Shown here piece by piece: positions 1 to 5,437 of a DNA stretch of 6,693 nt. The notes below the pieces were generated by a model. The model made no database searches and had not been told where the DNA came from. It was given only the letters and a program-made list of their open reading frames with translations. A program made the translations under genes and the position numbers. Source of the stretch: an uncultured Eubacteriales bacterium (GTDB lineage: Bacteria > Bacillota > Clostridia > Peptostreptococcales > Anaerovoracaceae); assembly GCA_910585135.1 (NCBI GenBank), contig CAJUEB010000123.1, positions 1 through 6,693 on the forward strand, written 5' to 3'. Position 1 is the first letter of the stretch; every line of letters begins with the position of its first letter.

Positions 1-1
1 T

Positions 2-100
2 TCCTATCGTAAAAACGGCCGCATCATTGATGCGGCGCATATTGAAAAAGGCCTTGCTTTTCAGGCGAAGAAGAAATTGGGAATAGCCGTTGAAGAATAA
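2..100 (+). CDS. C-terminal end of an unidentified protein (5' end outside window)
   Basis: An open frame runs from the window edge to a TAA at 98-100. It gives about 32 residues beginning SYRKNGRIIDAAHIEKG and ending KKKLGIAVEE. The sequence is basic and hydrophilic, with no membrane segment and no motif I can name, so I do not assign a function. The other plus frames are less convincing; frame 1 stops at base 10-12. The gene ends only 20 bp before the stop codon of the convergent ArsR-type gene, and I see no clear terminator with a T-run between them. That it is a real gene end is inferred from the open frame and the tight convergent arrangement. Confidence 0.5.
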   Translation, partial: SYRKNGRIIDAAHIEKGLAFQAKKKLGIAVEE

Positions 101-120
101 GCGTTTTCTATTGATTGGCA

Positions 121-450
121 TCAGGCTTTCATGTTTTCAAATTTCTTTGTAGCGACCAGATAGTCGTTGAGCGTGCCCAGATGCACATAATAGTAAGAAA
201 ATCGATCCTCTTTTCGAATTTCAATGAGACCTGCGTCCTTGAGTTTTTTCACATGCTGTGAAATGGTAGCCTGTGCGTAATCGAAATGCTCGACGAGGTT
301 TTTATTGCAGACAGACTCCCGTTTCTTATTTTGCATCATGATATATCGGAATATCTTGATTCGCGCGGGATGCGCCAGGGCGTCAGATATTTTGGCGATG
401 AGCAGGATATCCTTTTCCTGCATTTCGTCGATTTCTTTTCTCAGTCTCAT
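121..450 (-). CDS. ArsR/SmtB-family winged-helix transcriptional repressor
   Basis: A 109-residue protein of the length usual for ArsR-family regulators, which are dimeric DNA-binding proteins that leave their operator on a signal. Residues 21-37 (ISDALAHPARIKIFRYI) match the family N-terminal helix. Residues 58-75 (YAQATISQHVKKLKDAGL) are the recognition helix, followed by the beta-wing (IEIRKEDRFSYYYV). The classic metal motif ELCVCDL is absent: a single Cys48 lies in ESVCNKNL at the equivalent place, so the signal cannot be named and classical As/Cd sensing is not supported. The start at 450 is fixed by AAAGGAG (456-462 on the minus strand) 5 nt before the ATG. It is divergent from the sigma-54 activator and convergent with the gene fragment at the window start. 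Its target is unknown; autoregulation through the dyad in its leader is plausible. The family call is firm, the role is not. Confidence 0.88.
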   Translation of the reverse strand: MRLRKEIDEMQEKDILLIAKISDALAHPARIKIFRYIMMQNKKRESVCNKNLVEHFDYAQATISQHVKKLKDAGLIEIRKEDRFSYYYVHLGTLNDYLVATKKFENMKA

Positions 451-483
451 GGTTACTCCTTTATGATGAATTCATGGGCTGTG

Positions 484-506
484 CGACAGCGCAGAATGTG
501 CTGTCG
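484..506. promoter_or_regulatory. Inverted repeat in the ArsR-type gene leader, candidate operator
   Basis: CGACAGC (484-490) and GCTGTCG (500-506) form a perfect 7-bp dyad. It extends inward to 9 bp with one mismatch, leaving a 5-nt centre. It lies just downstream of the predicted start (about 517) of the ArsR-type transcript and upstream of its start codon. This is a suitable place for an autoregulatory operator, or for an mRNA hairpin. The dyad is seen directly; the operator role is inferred from position. Confidence 0.45.
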
Positions 507-523
507 ATTTTACACACAGTAAC

Positions 524-552
524 AGTATACTGATGGCAAAAAAGGATGTCAA
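524..552 (-). promoter_or_regulatory. Sigma-70 promoter of the ArsR-type gene
   Basis: On the minus strand TTGACA (plus 547-552) is followed after exactly 17 bp by TATACT (plus 524-529), a near-perfect vegetative promoter. Transcription should start near 517, giving a leader of about 67 nt before the ATG at 450. Such a strong promoter suits a gene controlled by repression. The call rests on consensus match and position only. Confidence 0.82.
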
Positions 553-568
553 GTCGAATCGTTGCAGC

Positions 569-590
569 ATATGCAAAAATATTTGCACAT
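569..590. promoter_or_regulatory. 22-bp dyad ahead of the activator gene, candidate autoregulatory binding site
   Basis: ATATGCAA (569-576), 6 bp, TTGCACAT (583-590): an inverted repeat with one mismatch. The same 22-bp architecture, half-site and spacing recur at 2305-2326 upstream of the ornithine operon, which makes it a likely binding site for the enhancer-binding protein encoded next to it. The right half overlaps the -35 hexamer TTGCAC (583-588) of that gene's predicted promoter, so binding would be expected to repress it. The shared motif is seen; the identity of the binding protein is inferred. Confidence 0.6.
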
Positions 591-611
591 ATTTTTAACG
601 TATGGTAAAAT
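583..611 (+). promoter_or_regulatory. Sigma-70 promoter of the sigma-54 activator gene
   Basis: TTGCAC (583-588), 17-bp spacer, TAAAAT (606-611): a good vegetative promoter with a start near 618 and a leader of about 95 nt to the ATG at 713. It covers the upstream in-frame ATG at 602, which therefore would not be in the transcript. That supports the downstream start. It overlaps the dyad at 569-590. Confidence 0.65.
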
Positions 612-712
612 GGAAAACAGCAGGAAGTCCGCAGATTGTAAGAAGCGGCGTGCGGGGCGTCCTGACCGTGCGATTTTCCGTAACATTTTCCGGGGATGAA
701 AAGGAGCTTGCT

Positions 713-2149
713 ATGAGAGCAAAGGATTATCAGGCTGTTTTGCGAAAAGCGTCAGAAATTTTGGGAAGCGCAATACACGTCGTTGACGCCCAAGGAGTGA
801 CGATCATTTATAATGAAGCGATGGCAAAGCTGGAAAAAATCAGCGTCGAGGACGTGCTGGGAAAACCCTTCCGGGAGGTGTTTTCCTATATTCCGGAGGA
901 TGAAAGCACACTGCGAAGGGCGCTTTCCGAAGGCAAGGAAACGACGGACAAGCAGCAGACATATCTCAACGTATATGGCAAGGAAATCACTACGATTAAT
1001 ACCACCGTGCCGATCGAAGTAGACGGCAGGGTCGTAGCGGCGATCGAAGTCGCAAGGGATATTACCGAGATCAAGAATATGAGCGATACGATTTTGGAAT
1101 TGCAGGAGGAAACCCTGGGGACGGTTCGGACGCAAGCCCAGGACGATGATGCTGGCAGCCGCTTGGGCAAGGATGGAAAACCTAAGCTAAAGCGGTATAA
1201 ATTCAGCAGTCTTATCGGGGAAAGCCCGCAGTTTAAAGCGGTTTTAGAGCGGGCGAAAAAAGCGGCCAGAACCGATGCGGCAGTTTTTATTTACGGTGAA
1301 ACGGGGACAGGAAAAGAATTGTTTGCGCAGAGCATCCATTATGATGGAAGCAGGAAGCATAAACCGTTTCTCGCCCAGAATTGCGCTGCCCTTCCCGAAT
1401 CCCTTTTAGAGGGTATTTTATTTGGAACTGCAAAGGGCGGTTTTACGGGAGCGGTAGACCGGGCCGGGCTGTTTGAACAGGCGAGCGGCGGCACGTTATT
1501 GCTCGATGAAATCAGCGCTATGCCCTATGCGCTGCAAGGCAAGCTATTGCGCGTTTTGCAGGAGGATTACATCAGGCGGGTCGGCGGAAGCCGTGATATT
1601 CCGGTAGACGTGCGCATTATCGCTACCGTTAATGAACCAGCGCAAAAGCTGATCGAAGAGGGGACGCTGCGCAAGGATCTCTATTACAGGCTGAATATCG
1701 TGAACCTGGTCATTCCTCCGCTTCGGGAGCGGAAAGAAGATATCCCGGTTTTAGTGGCGCGTTTTCTGGAAAAGCATAACGCGCGGTATGGAAAAGAGGT
1801 CTGGATGGCATCGGAAAAGGCATTGGAAAAGCTGCAAGCGTATGACTTTCCGGGGAATGTGCGGGAACTGGAAAATATTATCATGTCGGCGGTTTCCATG
1901 GCAGATCAGGAGCATGTGCTGAATGAGACAGATCTCAGCATAGAACGCAGCTATCACGAGACTTCGCCGTTCATTTCGGATTTTGTGCGGGAGCGTTCGA
2001 GTCTGGCGGAATATCTGGAAAATATTGAGAAGACGGTCATCAAGCGGCATCTGCTGAACAATGAAGGGAACATTTCGAAAACGGCAAAGGATTTGGGGAT
2101 GGTCAGGCAGAATTTGCAGCATAAGATAAAAAAATATGGATTGGGATAG
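713..2149 (+). CDS. Sigma-54-dependent transcriptional activator (PAS-AAA+-Fis enhancer-binding protein)
   Basis: A 478-residue bacterial enhancer-binding protein that would remodel sigma-54 RNA polymerase, most likely at the ornithine operon promoter downstream. Residues 8-120 look like a PAS sensor (GSAIHVVDAQGVTIIYNEA through IEVARDITEIK). A linker leads to the AAA+ domain (about 166-395): Walker A GETGTGKE at 195-202, Walker B LLLDEIS with Asp265-Glu266, and LRKDLYYRLN with the arginine finger region. The C-terminal Fis-type helix-turn-helix is NISKTAKDLGMVRQNLQHKI from 453. The sigma-54 contact loop reads GGFTGA (242-247) instead of GAFTGA. The start at 713 has AAGGAG (701-706) 6 nt upstream. 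The in-frame ATG at 602 has no ribosome site and lies across the promoter, so the longer form is rejected. There is no phosphoreceiver domain, so a small ligand bound by the PAS domain is the probable signal; ornithine is only a guess from context. Confidence 0.93.
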   Translation: MRAKDYQAVLRKASEILGSAIHVVDAQGVTIIYNEAMAKLEKISVEDVLGKPFREVFSYIPEDESTLRRALSEGKETTDKQQTYLNVYGKEITTINTTVPIEVDGRVVAAIEVARDITEIKNMSDTILELQEETLGTVRTQAQDDDAGSRLGKDGKPKLKRYKFSSLIGESPQFKAVLERAKKAARTDAAVFIYGETGTGKELFAQSIHYDGSRKHKPFLAQNCAALPESLLEGILFGTAKGGFTGAVDRAGLFEQASGGTLLLDEISAMPYALQGKLLRVLQEDYIRRVGGSRDIPVDVRIIATVNEPAQKLIEEGTLRKDLYYRLNIVNLVIPPLRERKEDIPVLVARFLEKHNARYGKEVWMASEKALEKLQAYDFPGNVRELENIIMSAVSMADQEHVLNETDLSIERSYHETSPFISDFVRERSSLAEYLENIEKTVIKRHLLNNEGNISKTAKDLGMVRQNLQHKIKKYGLG

Positions 2150-2179
2150 CAGCGGCCTGCGGGTGATCATGGATAGTGG

Positions 2180-2280
2180 ATCGTTCGCAAAGGGCTCCTG
2201 TGGGTGGCAGCTCGCCTGCAAAGGGCAGTAAAAGGGCGAGCCAGCGGTCGGTGGATGCCAAACTGACCGTAAGAAACGAT
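2180..2280 (+). other. Possible structured RNA in the activator 3' region
   Basis: This is the main content of the gene-free stretch after the activator. ATCGTT (2180-2185) pairs perfectly with AACGAT (2275-2280), enclosing two hairpins. The first is GCTCGCC (2210-2216) with GGCGAGC (2235-2241). The second is CGGTCGG (2245-2251) with CTGACCG (2263-2269), containing an inner TGG/CCA pair. TGGCA (2205-2209) could also pair with TGCCA (2256-2260). A 9-bp direct repeat GCAAAGGGC occurs at 2187-2195 and 2218-2226. No convincing reading frame covers it. It matches no riboswitch or ncRNA class I recognise. Pairings are seen in the sequence; that they form or matter is inference. Confidence 0.3.
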
Positions 2281-2296
2281 GGTTTGTGGGCGCGGC

Positions 2297-2342
2297 TTGC
2301 GGCTATATGCAAAAAAAATTGCATATAGCCGCAATTTTTTTT
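2297..2342 (+). terminator. Rho-independent terminator of the activator gene, overlapping an enhancer-like dyad
   Basis: TTGCGGCTATATGCAA (2297-2312) pairs perfectly with 2319-2334 across a loop of six A, and eight T follow at once (2335-2342). This is the form of an intrinsic terminator, about 150 nt after the activator stop codon. The stem core is also the 22-bp dyad found at 569-590, so the element may serve both as terminator in RNA and as protein-binding site in DNA. Confidence 0.65.
2305..2326. promoter_or_regulatory. Candidate upstream activating site 1 for the ornithine operon
   Basis: ATATGCAA (2305-2312), N6, TTGCATAT (2319-2326), a perfect dyad with the same half-site and spacing as 569-590. 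Its centre is about 162 bp upstream of the expected sigma-54 transcription start, within the usual range for enhancer-binding protein sites. It is nested in the terminator hairpin, so sequence symmetry alone is not proof of protein binding; the match to the other site is what supports it. Confidence 0.6.
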
Positions 2343-2348
2343 GCATAT
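2327..2348. promoter_or_regulatory. Candidate upstream activating site 2, degenerate and abutting site 1
   Basis: GCAA (2331-2334), N6, TTGCATAT (2341-2348) keeps the core and spacing of the dyad: the right half is perfect and the left half matches 5 of 8 positions. It directly abuts site 1, so the centres are 22 bp apart, about two helical turns, which puts both sites on the same DNA face. Tandem sites of this sort are typical for activators that oligomerise. The T-run between the halves also serves as the terminator tail. Confidence 0.45.
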
Positions 2349-2362
2349 ATTTTTCGAAATGC

Positions 2363-2399
2363 AAGGATAATTTCTTGCCCCGCTGGGTAATCTATCCTT
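2363..2399. repeat. Nested inverted repeat between enhancer sites and promoter
   Basis: AAGGATA (2363-2369) and TATCCTT (2393-2399) are perfect inverted repeats. They enclose TTGCCC (2375-2380) and GGGTAA (2385-2390), which pair with one G-T. It lies between the candidate activating sites and the -24/-12 promoter and has no following T-run, so it is not a terminator on the plus strand. It could bind a further regulator or be chance. The remaining sequence to the promoter is AT-rich with short A-tracts (2400-2404, 2426-2440) that might help bending. Confidence 0.25.
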
Positions 2400-2450
2400 A
2401 AAAACCTTCAAATTCCAATGCTTCTAAAAATACAAAAAAATGCAAGGGCA

Positions 2451-2467
2451 TTGGCACGGTAATTGCT
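2451..2467 (+). promoter_or_regulatory. Sigma-54 (-24/-12) promoter of the ornithine operon
   Basis: TTGGCACGGTAATTGCT matches the sigma-54 consensus TGGCAC-N5-TTGC exactly, with GG at 2453-2454 and GC at 2465-2466 separated by the required 10 bp. The start is expected near 2478, giving a leader of about 80 nt before ord. Together with the adjacent enhancer-binding protein gene and upstream dyads, this makes the operon a likely sigma-54 regulon member. Confidence 0.9.
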
Positions 2468-2559
2468 TTATATAATAGCATAAAAGACTGCACGAGTTTT
2501 GATTGGCGGCAGGCGATCGGTATCGTAAAAAAGAAGAAAAATGAAAAGGAGAAATGAAA

Positions 2560-3602
2560 ATGCAGAATGTAAAGGTAATCATTTGGGGTCTTGGTGCAAT
2601 GGGCGGCGGCGTTGCCGATATGCTTCTGACGAAGAAAGGCATCGACATTGTCGGCGTAGCAGGAAGAAATAAGAAAATCGGAACGTCCATGTACGATTAC
2701 ATCAAGACCGAAAGAGGCGATAGGCCTGACGTGATCATCCAGGCGGCAGAGGATGTAATCAAGCCGGGCGCAGCCGATATCGTAATTCTCTGTACGGATT
2801 CCTTCACGGAGAAGGCTTTCCCGAGGATGAAGTTCATCCTGGAGCAGGGGATCAACTGCATTACTTCCGCAGAAGAAATGGCTTACCCGGCTGCACAGAA
2901 TCCTGATCTGGCTGAAAAACTGGATAAGATCGCTAAGGAAAACGGCGTGACGCTGCTGGGAACAGGCATCAATCCGGGACACATCATGGATCTGCTGGTT
3001 CTGGTCATGACCGGCTGCATGACAGATGTGGAACATATCTTGTCAAGAAGGGTAAATTCCCTGTCACCGTTTGGGCCTGCCGTAATGGAGGAGCAGGGCA
3101 TCGGCATCTCTGTTGAGGAATTTAAGAAGAGGAAGGCGGACGGAAGCATGTCCGGCCACGTTGGATTTGCTGAATCCGTAGGCATGATCGCAGAGGGCTT
3201 AGGACTTAAAGTTGACAAGTTCGCGCAGGATATGAATCCGACAGAAAATCCCCTTATGGATTTGCGGCAGCAGGCTCGTGTGCAGGCGTTGCGATGGAAG
3301 CGGACGCTACGTTAAGCAACGGGATGGAAGTCAGGATGGAGCATCCGCAGCAGATCGAGCCGGAACAGGTTGGCGTTACGACTGGTGACTATGTAATCAT
3401 TAAGGGAACACCAAGCGTAAATATGTTGAACAGCCCTGAAGTAGAAGGCGGCTTGGGAACGATTGCAATGTGCGCGAACATGATTCCACAGGTTATTAAC
3501 GCAGATCCTGGCCTCGTTACGATGATCGACCTGCCGATTCCAAGATGTCTCATGGGCGACGTAAGAGACAGAATTAAGCCGGACAAGAAAATCGTAAAAT
3601 AA
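2560..3602 (+). CDS. ord: 2,4-diaminopentanoate dehydrogenase, frameshifted in this sequence
   Basis: Ord oxidatively deaminates 2,4-diaminopentanoate to 2-amino-4-oxopentanoate with NAD(P)+, in the cytoplasm. The N-terminal Rossmann fold shows GLGAMG (residues 10-15), then SAEEMAYPA and GTGINPG (134-140), as expected for this dihydrodipicolinate-reductase-like family. Frame 1 is conserved to about 3240 and stops at 3313-3315. The family C-terminus (SPYGFAAAG, then MEHPQQIEP, TGDYVIIKGTP, GGLGTIAM, NMIP, PGLVTMIDLP) continues in frame 3 to TAA at 3600-3602. One extra base near 3245-3253 would restore a protein of about 347 residues, close to family length. The start at 2560 is preferred over the ATG at 2554: AAAAGGAG (2544-2551) is 8 nt from 2560 but only 2 nt from 2554. 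First gene of the operon. The identity is firm; whether the frameshift is real or a sequencing error is open. Confidence 0.88.
3241..3254 (+). other. Frameshift site in ord (A4 and C4 runs)
   Basis: The coding frame moves from frame 1 to frame 3 here, equivalent to one missing base. The stretch contains AAAA (3245-3248) and CCCC (3250-3253). A fifth A would read NPTEKSPYGFAAAG in one frame. No good X-XXY-YYZ slippery heptamer is present, so programmed frameshifting is not favoured; homopolymer error or recent mutation is simpler. Confidence 0.75.
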
Positions 3603-3622
3603 ACGTGACATTTGAAATAACC

Positions 3623-3655
3623 GAGGCACCCTTGGCATAGCGCCAAGAGTGCCTC
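3623..3655 (+). promoter_or_regulatory. Intercistronic hairpin between ord and ortA
   Basis: GAGGCAC (3623-3629) pairs with GTGCCTC (3649-3655), and CTTGGC (3631-3636) with GCCAAG (3642-3647). That makes a 13-bp stem with one C-A mismatch and a 5-nt loop. No T-run follows, so it is not a standard terminator. It more likely stabilises or marks a processing point in the operon mRNA, or partly attenuates. Confidence 0.55.
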
Positions 3656-3662
3656 ATATTAC

Positions 3663-3680
3663 CCCGGCGTGAAATCCGGG
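3663..3680 (+). promoter_or_regulatory. Small hairpin just upstream of the ortA ribosome site
   Basis: CCCGG (3663-3667) pairs with CCGGG (3676-3680) around an 8-nt loop, ending 6 nt before the AAAGGAG of ortA. It leaves that site single-stranded and may help insulate ortA translation from the hairpin at 3623-3655. Role inferred. Confidence 0.35.
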
Positions 3681-3701
3681 CATCATAAAGGAGAATCCAA
3701 A

Positions 3702-4001
3702 ATGGCGAAAAAAGGCGAATGGGTCAGAATCCATAAAATCATCTTAAAAGCCGAGGAGAGGACTGGGAAGCTCCCGGCAGATACACAGAAAGTACCGCTT
3801 GAAATGTGGACCAAGGGTTATCTTCTGGCAGATGCCGAAATTGGCGATGAAGTAGAAATCGAATCCGTGAACGGCCGCAGGGAAACGGGAACGCTCATTG
3901 AAGAAGAACCGTATTATACGCACGATTACGGCAAGTGCGTGCCGGAACTTTTGGCAATCGATAAGCAGGTTCGGGAAATCGTATTTGGAGGTGGGAAATA
4001 A
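3702..4001 (+). CDS. ortA: 2-amino-4-oxopentanoate thiolase, alpha (small) subunit
   Basis: A 99-residue soluble protein, the small subunit of the PLP-dependent thiolase that cleaves 2-amino-4-oxopentanoate with CoA to acetyl-CoA and alanine. It opens MAKKGEWVRIHKIILKAEER and includes VPLEMWTKGYL, GDEVEIESVNGR and PYYTHDYGKCVPEL, patterns I associate with OrtA; length fits. It is not catalytic alone as far as the family is known. The start at 3702 is chosen because AAAGGAG (3687-3693) is 8 nt upstream. An in-frame ATG at 3669 would place the ribosome site inside the gene and add an unconserved leader. The TAA overlaps the ortB ATG by one base, giving coupled translation, as expected for two subunits of one enzyme. 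Confidence 0.9.
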   Translation: MAKKGEWVRIHKIILKAEERTGKLPADTQKVPLEMWTKGYLLADAEIGDEVEIESVNGRRETGTLIEEEPYYTHDYGKCVPELLAIDKQVREIVFGGGK

Positions 4002-5419
4002 TGGCGAAGTTACCTCAGGATTATGATAGCGTAATGGCGAGAAAGAACGAAGTGATGAACGCAGCTCTTTCCATTGACTATTCACAGTTTGAGTCAGGCT
4101 CGATGGCGTTCGATTACGAGAAAATGATGCGGGAAACAGGCTACAGCCTGGAGGAAATGCAGGATATCCAGTATAGCGTCAACGTCGGAAACACGCCGAT
4201 TCTGGAGCTAAAGAATTTGACCGCCCTGGCAAGGTCTTGCGCCCCGGAGGGAAAAGGCGCGCGCATCTTTATCAAGGATGAAGCGAGCAACCCGTCCGGA
4301 AGCTTTAAGGCAAGGAGAGCTGCCAATGCGGTTTACCATGCGAAAAAGCTGGGATACAAGGGCGTTATCGCAGCGACTTCTGGAAATTACGGCGCGGCAG
4401 TCGCTTCACAGGCGGCCATCGCAGGGCTGAAATGCATTATCGTGCAGGAATGTTATGACTCCAAAGGAGTCGGACAGCCTGAAATCGTGGAAAAGGCAAG
4501 AAAATGCGAAGCACTCGGCGCGGAGGTCGTGCAGCTTACGGTAGGACCTGAGCTTTTCTATAAGTTCATTCTGCTCCTGGAAGAAACGGGATACTTCAAT
4601 GCATCGCTCTATACGCCGTTCGGCATTGCCGGGGTTGAAACGCTGGGATATGAAATCTCCATGCAGTTCCGGGAAAAATATGGCAAAGACCCGGATGTAG
4701 TTGTCTGCACCAATGCAGGCGGCGGAAACCTGACGGGAACGGCCAGGGGACTGCAAAAGGCAGGGGCTTTGGATACGAAGGTCATCGGTGCTTCCATCGA
4801 CCTGACCGGGCTTCATATGGCTTCGGATGAAGCGTTTAATTTAAAATCATGCACGACCGGGCATACAGGCTTTGGCGTTCCTTACGCAGTAGATCCGGAT
4901 CATTCCGATGTGCCGCGTTCAGCAGCACGGCCGCTCCGCTATATGGATCGGTATGTGACGATCACCCAGGGCGACGTATTTTATATTACGGAGTGCCTGG
5001 CTACCCTGGAAGGGCTGGAAAAAGGCCCTGCGGGAAATACCTCGCTGGCGGCAGCCTTCGCATTGGCGCAGGAGCTGGACCAGGACCAGATGATCGTGGT
5101 GCAGGAAACGGAGTACACTGGCGCAGGCAAGCACGTGCAGCCACAGCTTTCCTTTGCCAAGGACAATGGTATCGAGGTGCGTCTTGGCGATCCTGCTGAT
5201 GAGGTTCCGGGAAAGAGCGTCATCATCCCATCCCATCCGTCCCTGATCAAAGTAAAGGATATGGATCTGGACAGACAGAAAAAATCTCTCATTAAGGGAA
5301 ACCTGAGAAAATACGGAACTGACTTGACCGAAGAGGATTATCAATATCTGTGCGAAGAAACCAGGAAAGACATGGATTGGGTCAAAGCAGCAGTAGAGGA
5401 ATTGAAAGCGGCGTTATAG
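4001..5419 (+). CDS. ortB: 2-amino-4-oxopentanoate thiolase, beta (PLP-binding) subunit
   Basis: A 472-residue fold-type II PLP enzyme related to threonine synthase and cysteine synthase. NPSGSFKARR holds the probable Schiff-base Lys103; TSGNYGAA (126-133) is the asparagine loop that contacts PLP; AGGGN (239-243) is the glycine-rich phosphate-binding loop. With OrtA it makes acetyl-CoA and D-alanine from 2-amino-4-oxopentanoate, an unusual PLP thiolase with no relation to ordinary cysteine thiolases. GGAGGT (3987-3992) lies 8 nt before the ATG, inside the end of ortA. Without context it could be read as a threonine synthase, but the OrtA partner and surrounding ord and oraSE fix the identity. 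Confidence 0.95.
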   Translation: MAKLPQDYDSVMARKNEVMNAALSIDYSQFESGSMAFDYEKMMRETGYSLEEMQDIQYSVNVGNTPILELKNLTALARSCAPEGKGARIFIKDEASNPSGSFKARRAANAVYHAKKLGYKGVIAATSGNYGAAVASQAAIAGLKCIIVQECYDSKGVGQPEIVEKARKCEALGAEVVQLTVGPELFYKFILLLEETGYFNASLYTPFGIAGVETLGYEISMQFREKYGKDPDVVVCTNAGGGNLTGTARGLQKAGALDTKVIGASIDLTGLHMASDEAFNLKSCTTGHTGFGVPYAVDPDHSDVPRSAARPLRYMDRYVTITQGDVFYITECLATLEGLEKGPAGNTSLAAAFALAQELDQDQMIVVQETEYTGAGKHVQPQLSFAKDNGIEVRLGDPADEVPGKSVIIPSHPSLIKVKDMDLDRQKKSLIKGNLRKYGTDLTEEDYQYLCEETRKDMDWVKAAVEELKAAL

Positions 5420-5437
5420 AGAAAAGGAGAAATAAGG

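Noticed and set aside
19..35. Palindrome CCGCATCATTGATGCGG near the left edge
   Set aside because: It lies inside the coding end of the first gene with a one-base centre and no T-run, so it is neither a terminator nor a supported operator.
602..712. Longer N-terminus of the sigma-54 activator starting at ATG 602
   Set aside because: No ribosome site before 602, the ATG lies across the predicted -10 region, the extra 37 residues look unconserved, and 713 has AAGGAG at 6 nt.
2186..2280. Cobalamin riboswitch or T-box leader, suggested by short matches (GTAAAAGGG; GGGTGGCA)
   Set aside because: The B12-box and the rest of the cobalamin core are absent, there is no T-box specifier stem, and the element lies upstream of the operon promoter. 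The matches are only a few bases long.
2398..3036. Minus-strand open frame of 212 codons opposite ord and its promoter
   Set aside because: It is antisense to conserved ord codons and the sigma-54 promoter, has no evident ribosome site, and the protein is not recognisable.
3241..3260. Programmed -1 ribosomal frameshifting in ord
   Set aside because: No X-XXY-YYZ slippery heptamer in the reading frame, and no obvious stimulatory hairpin or pseudoknot found just downstream; a one-base indel is simpler.
3294..3602. Separate small gene of 102 codons after ord
   Set aside because: Its residues are the normal C-terminal part of Ord and the frame is conserved upstream of its ATG; it is the second piece of a frameshifted ord.
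3669..3701. Longer N-terminus for ortA from ATG 3669
   Set aside because: The clear AAAGGAG (3687-3693) serves ATG 3702, and the upstream residues would be encoded by a hairpin and the ribosome site itself.
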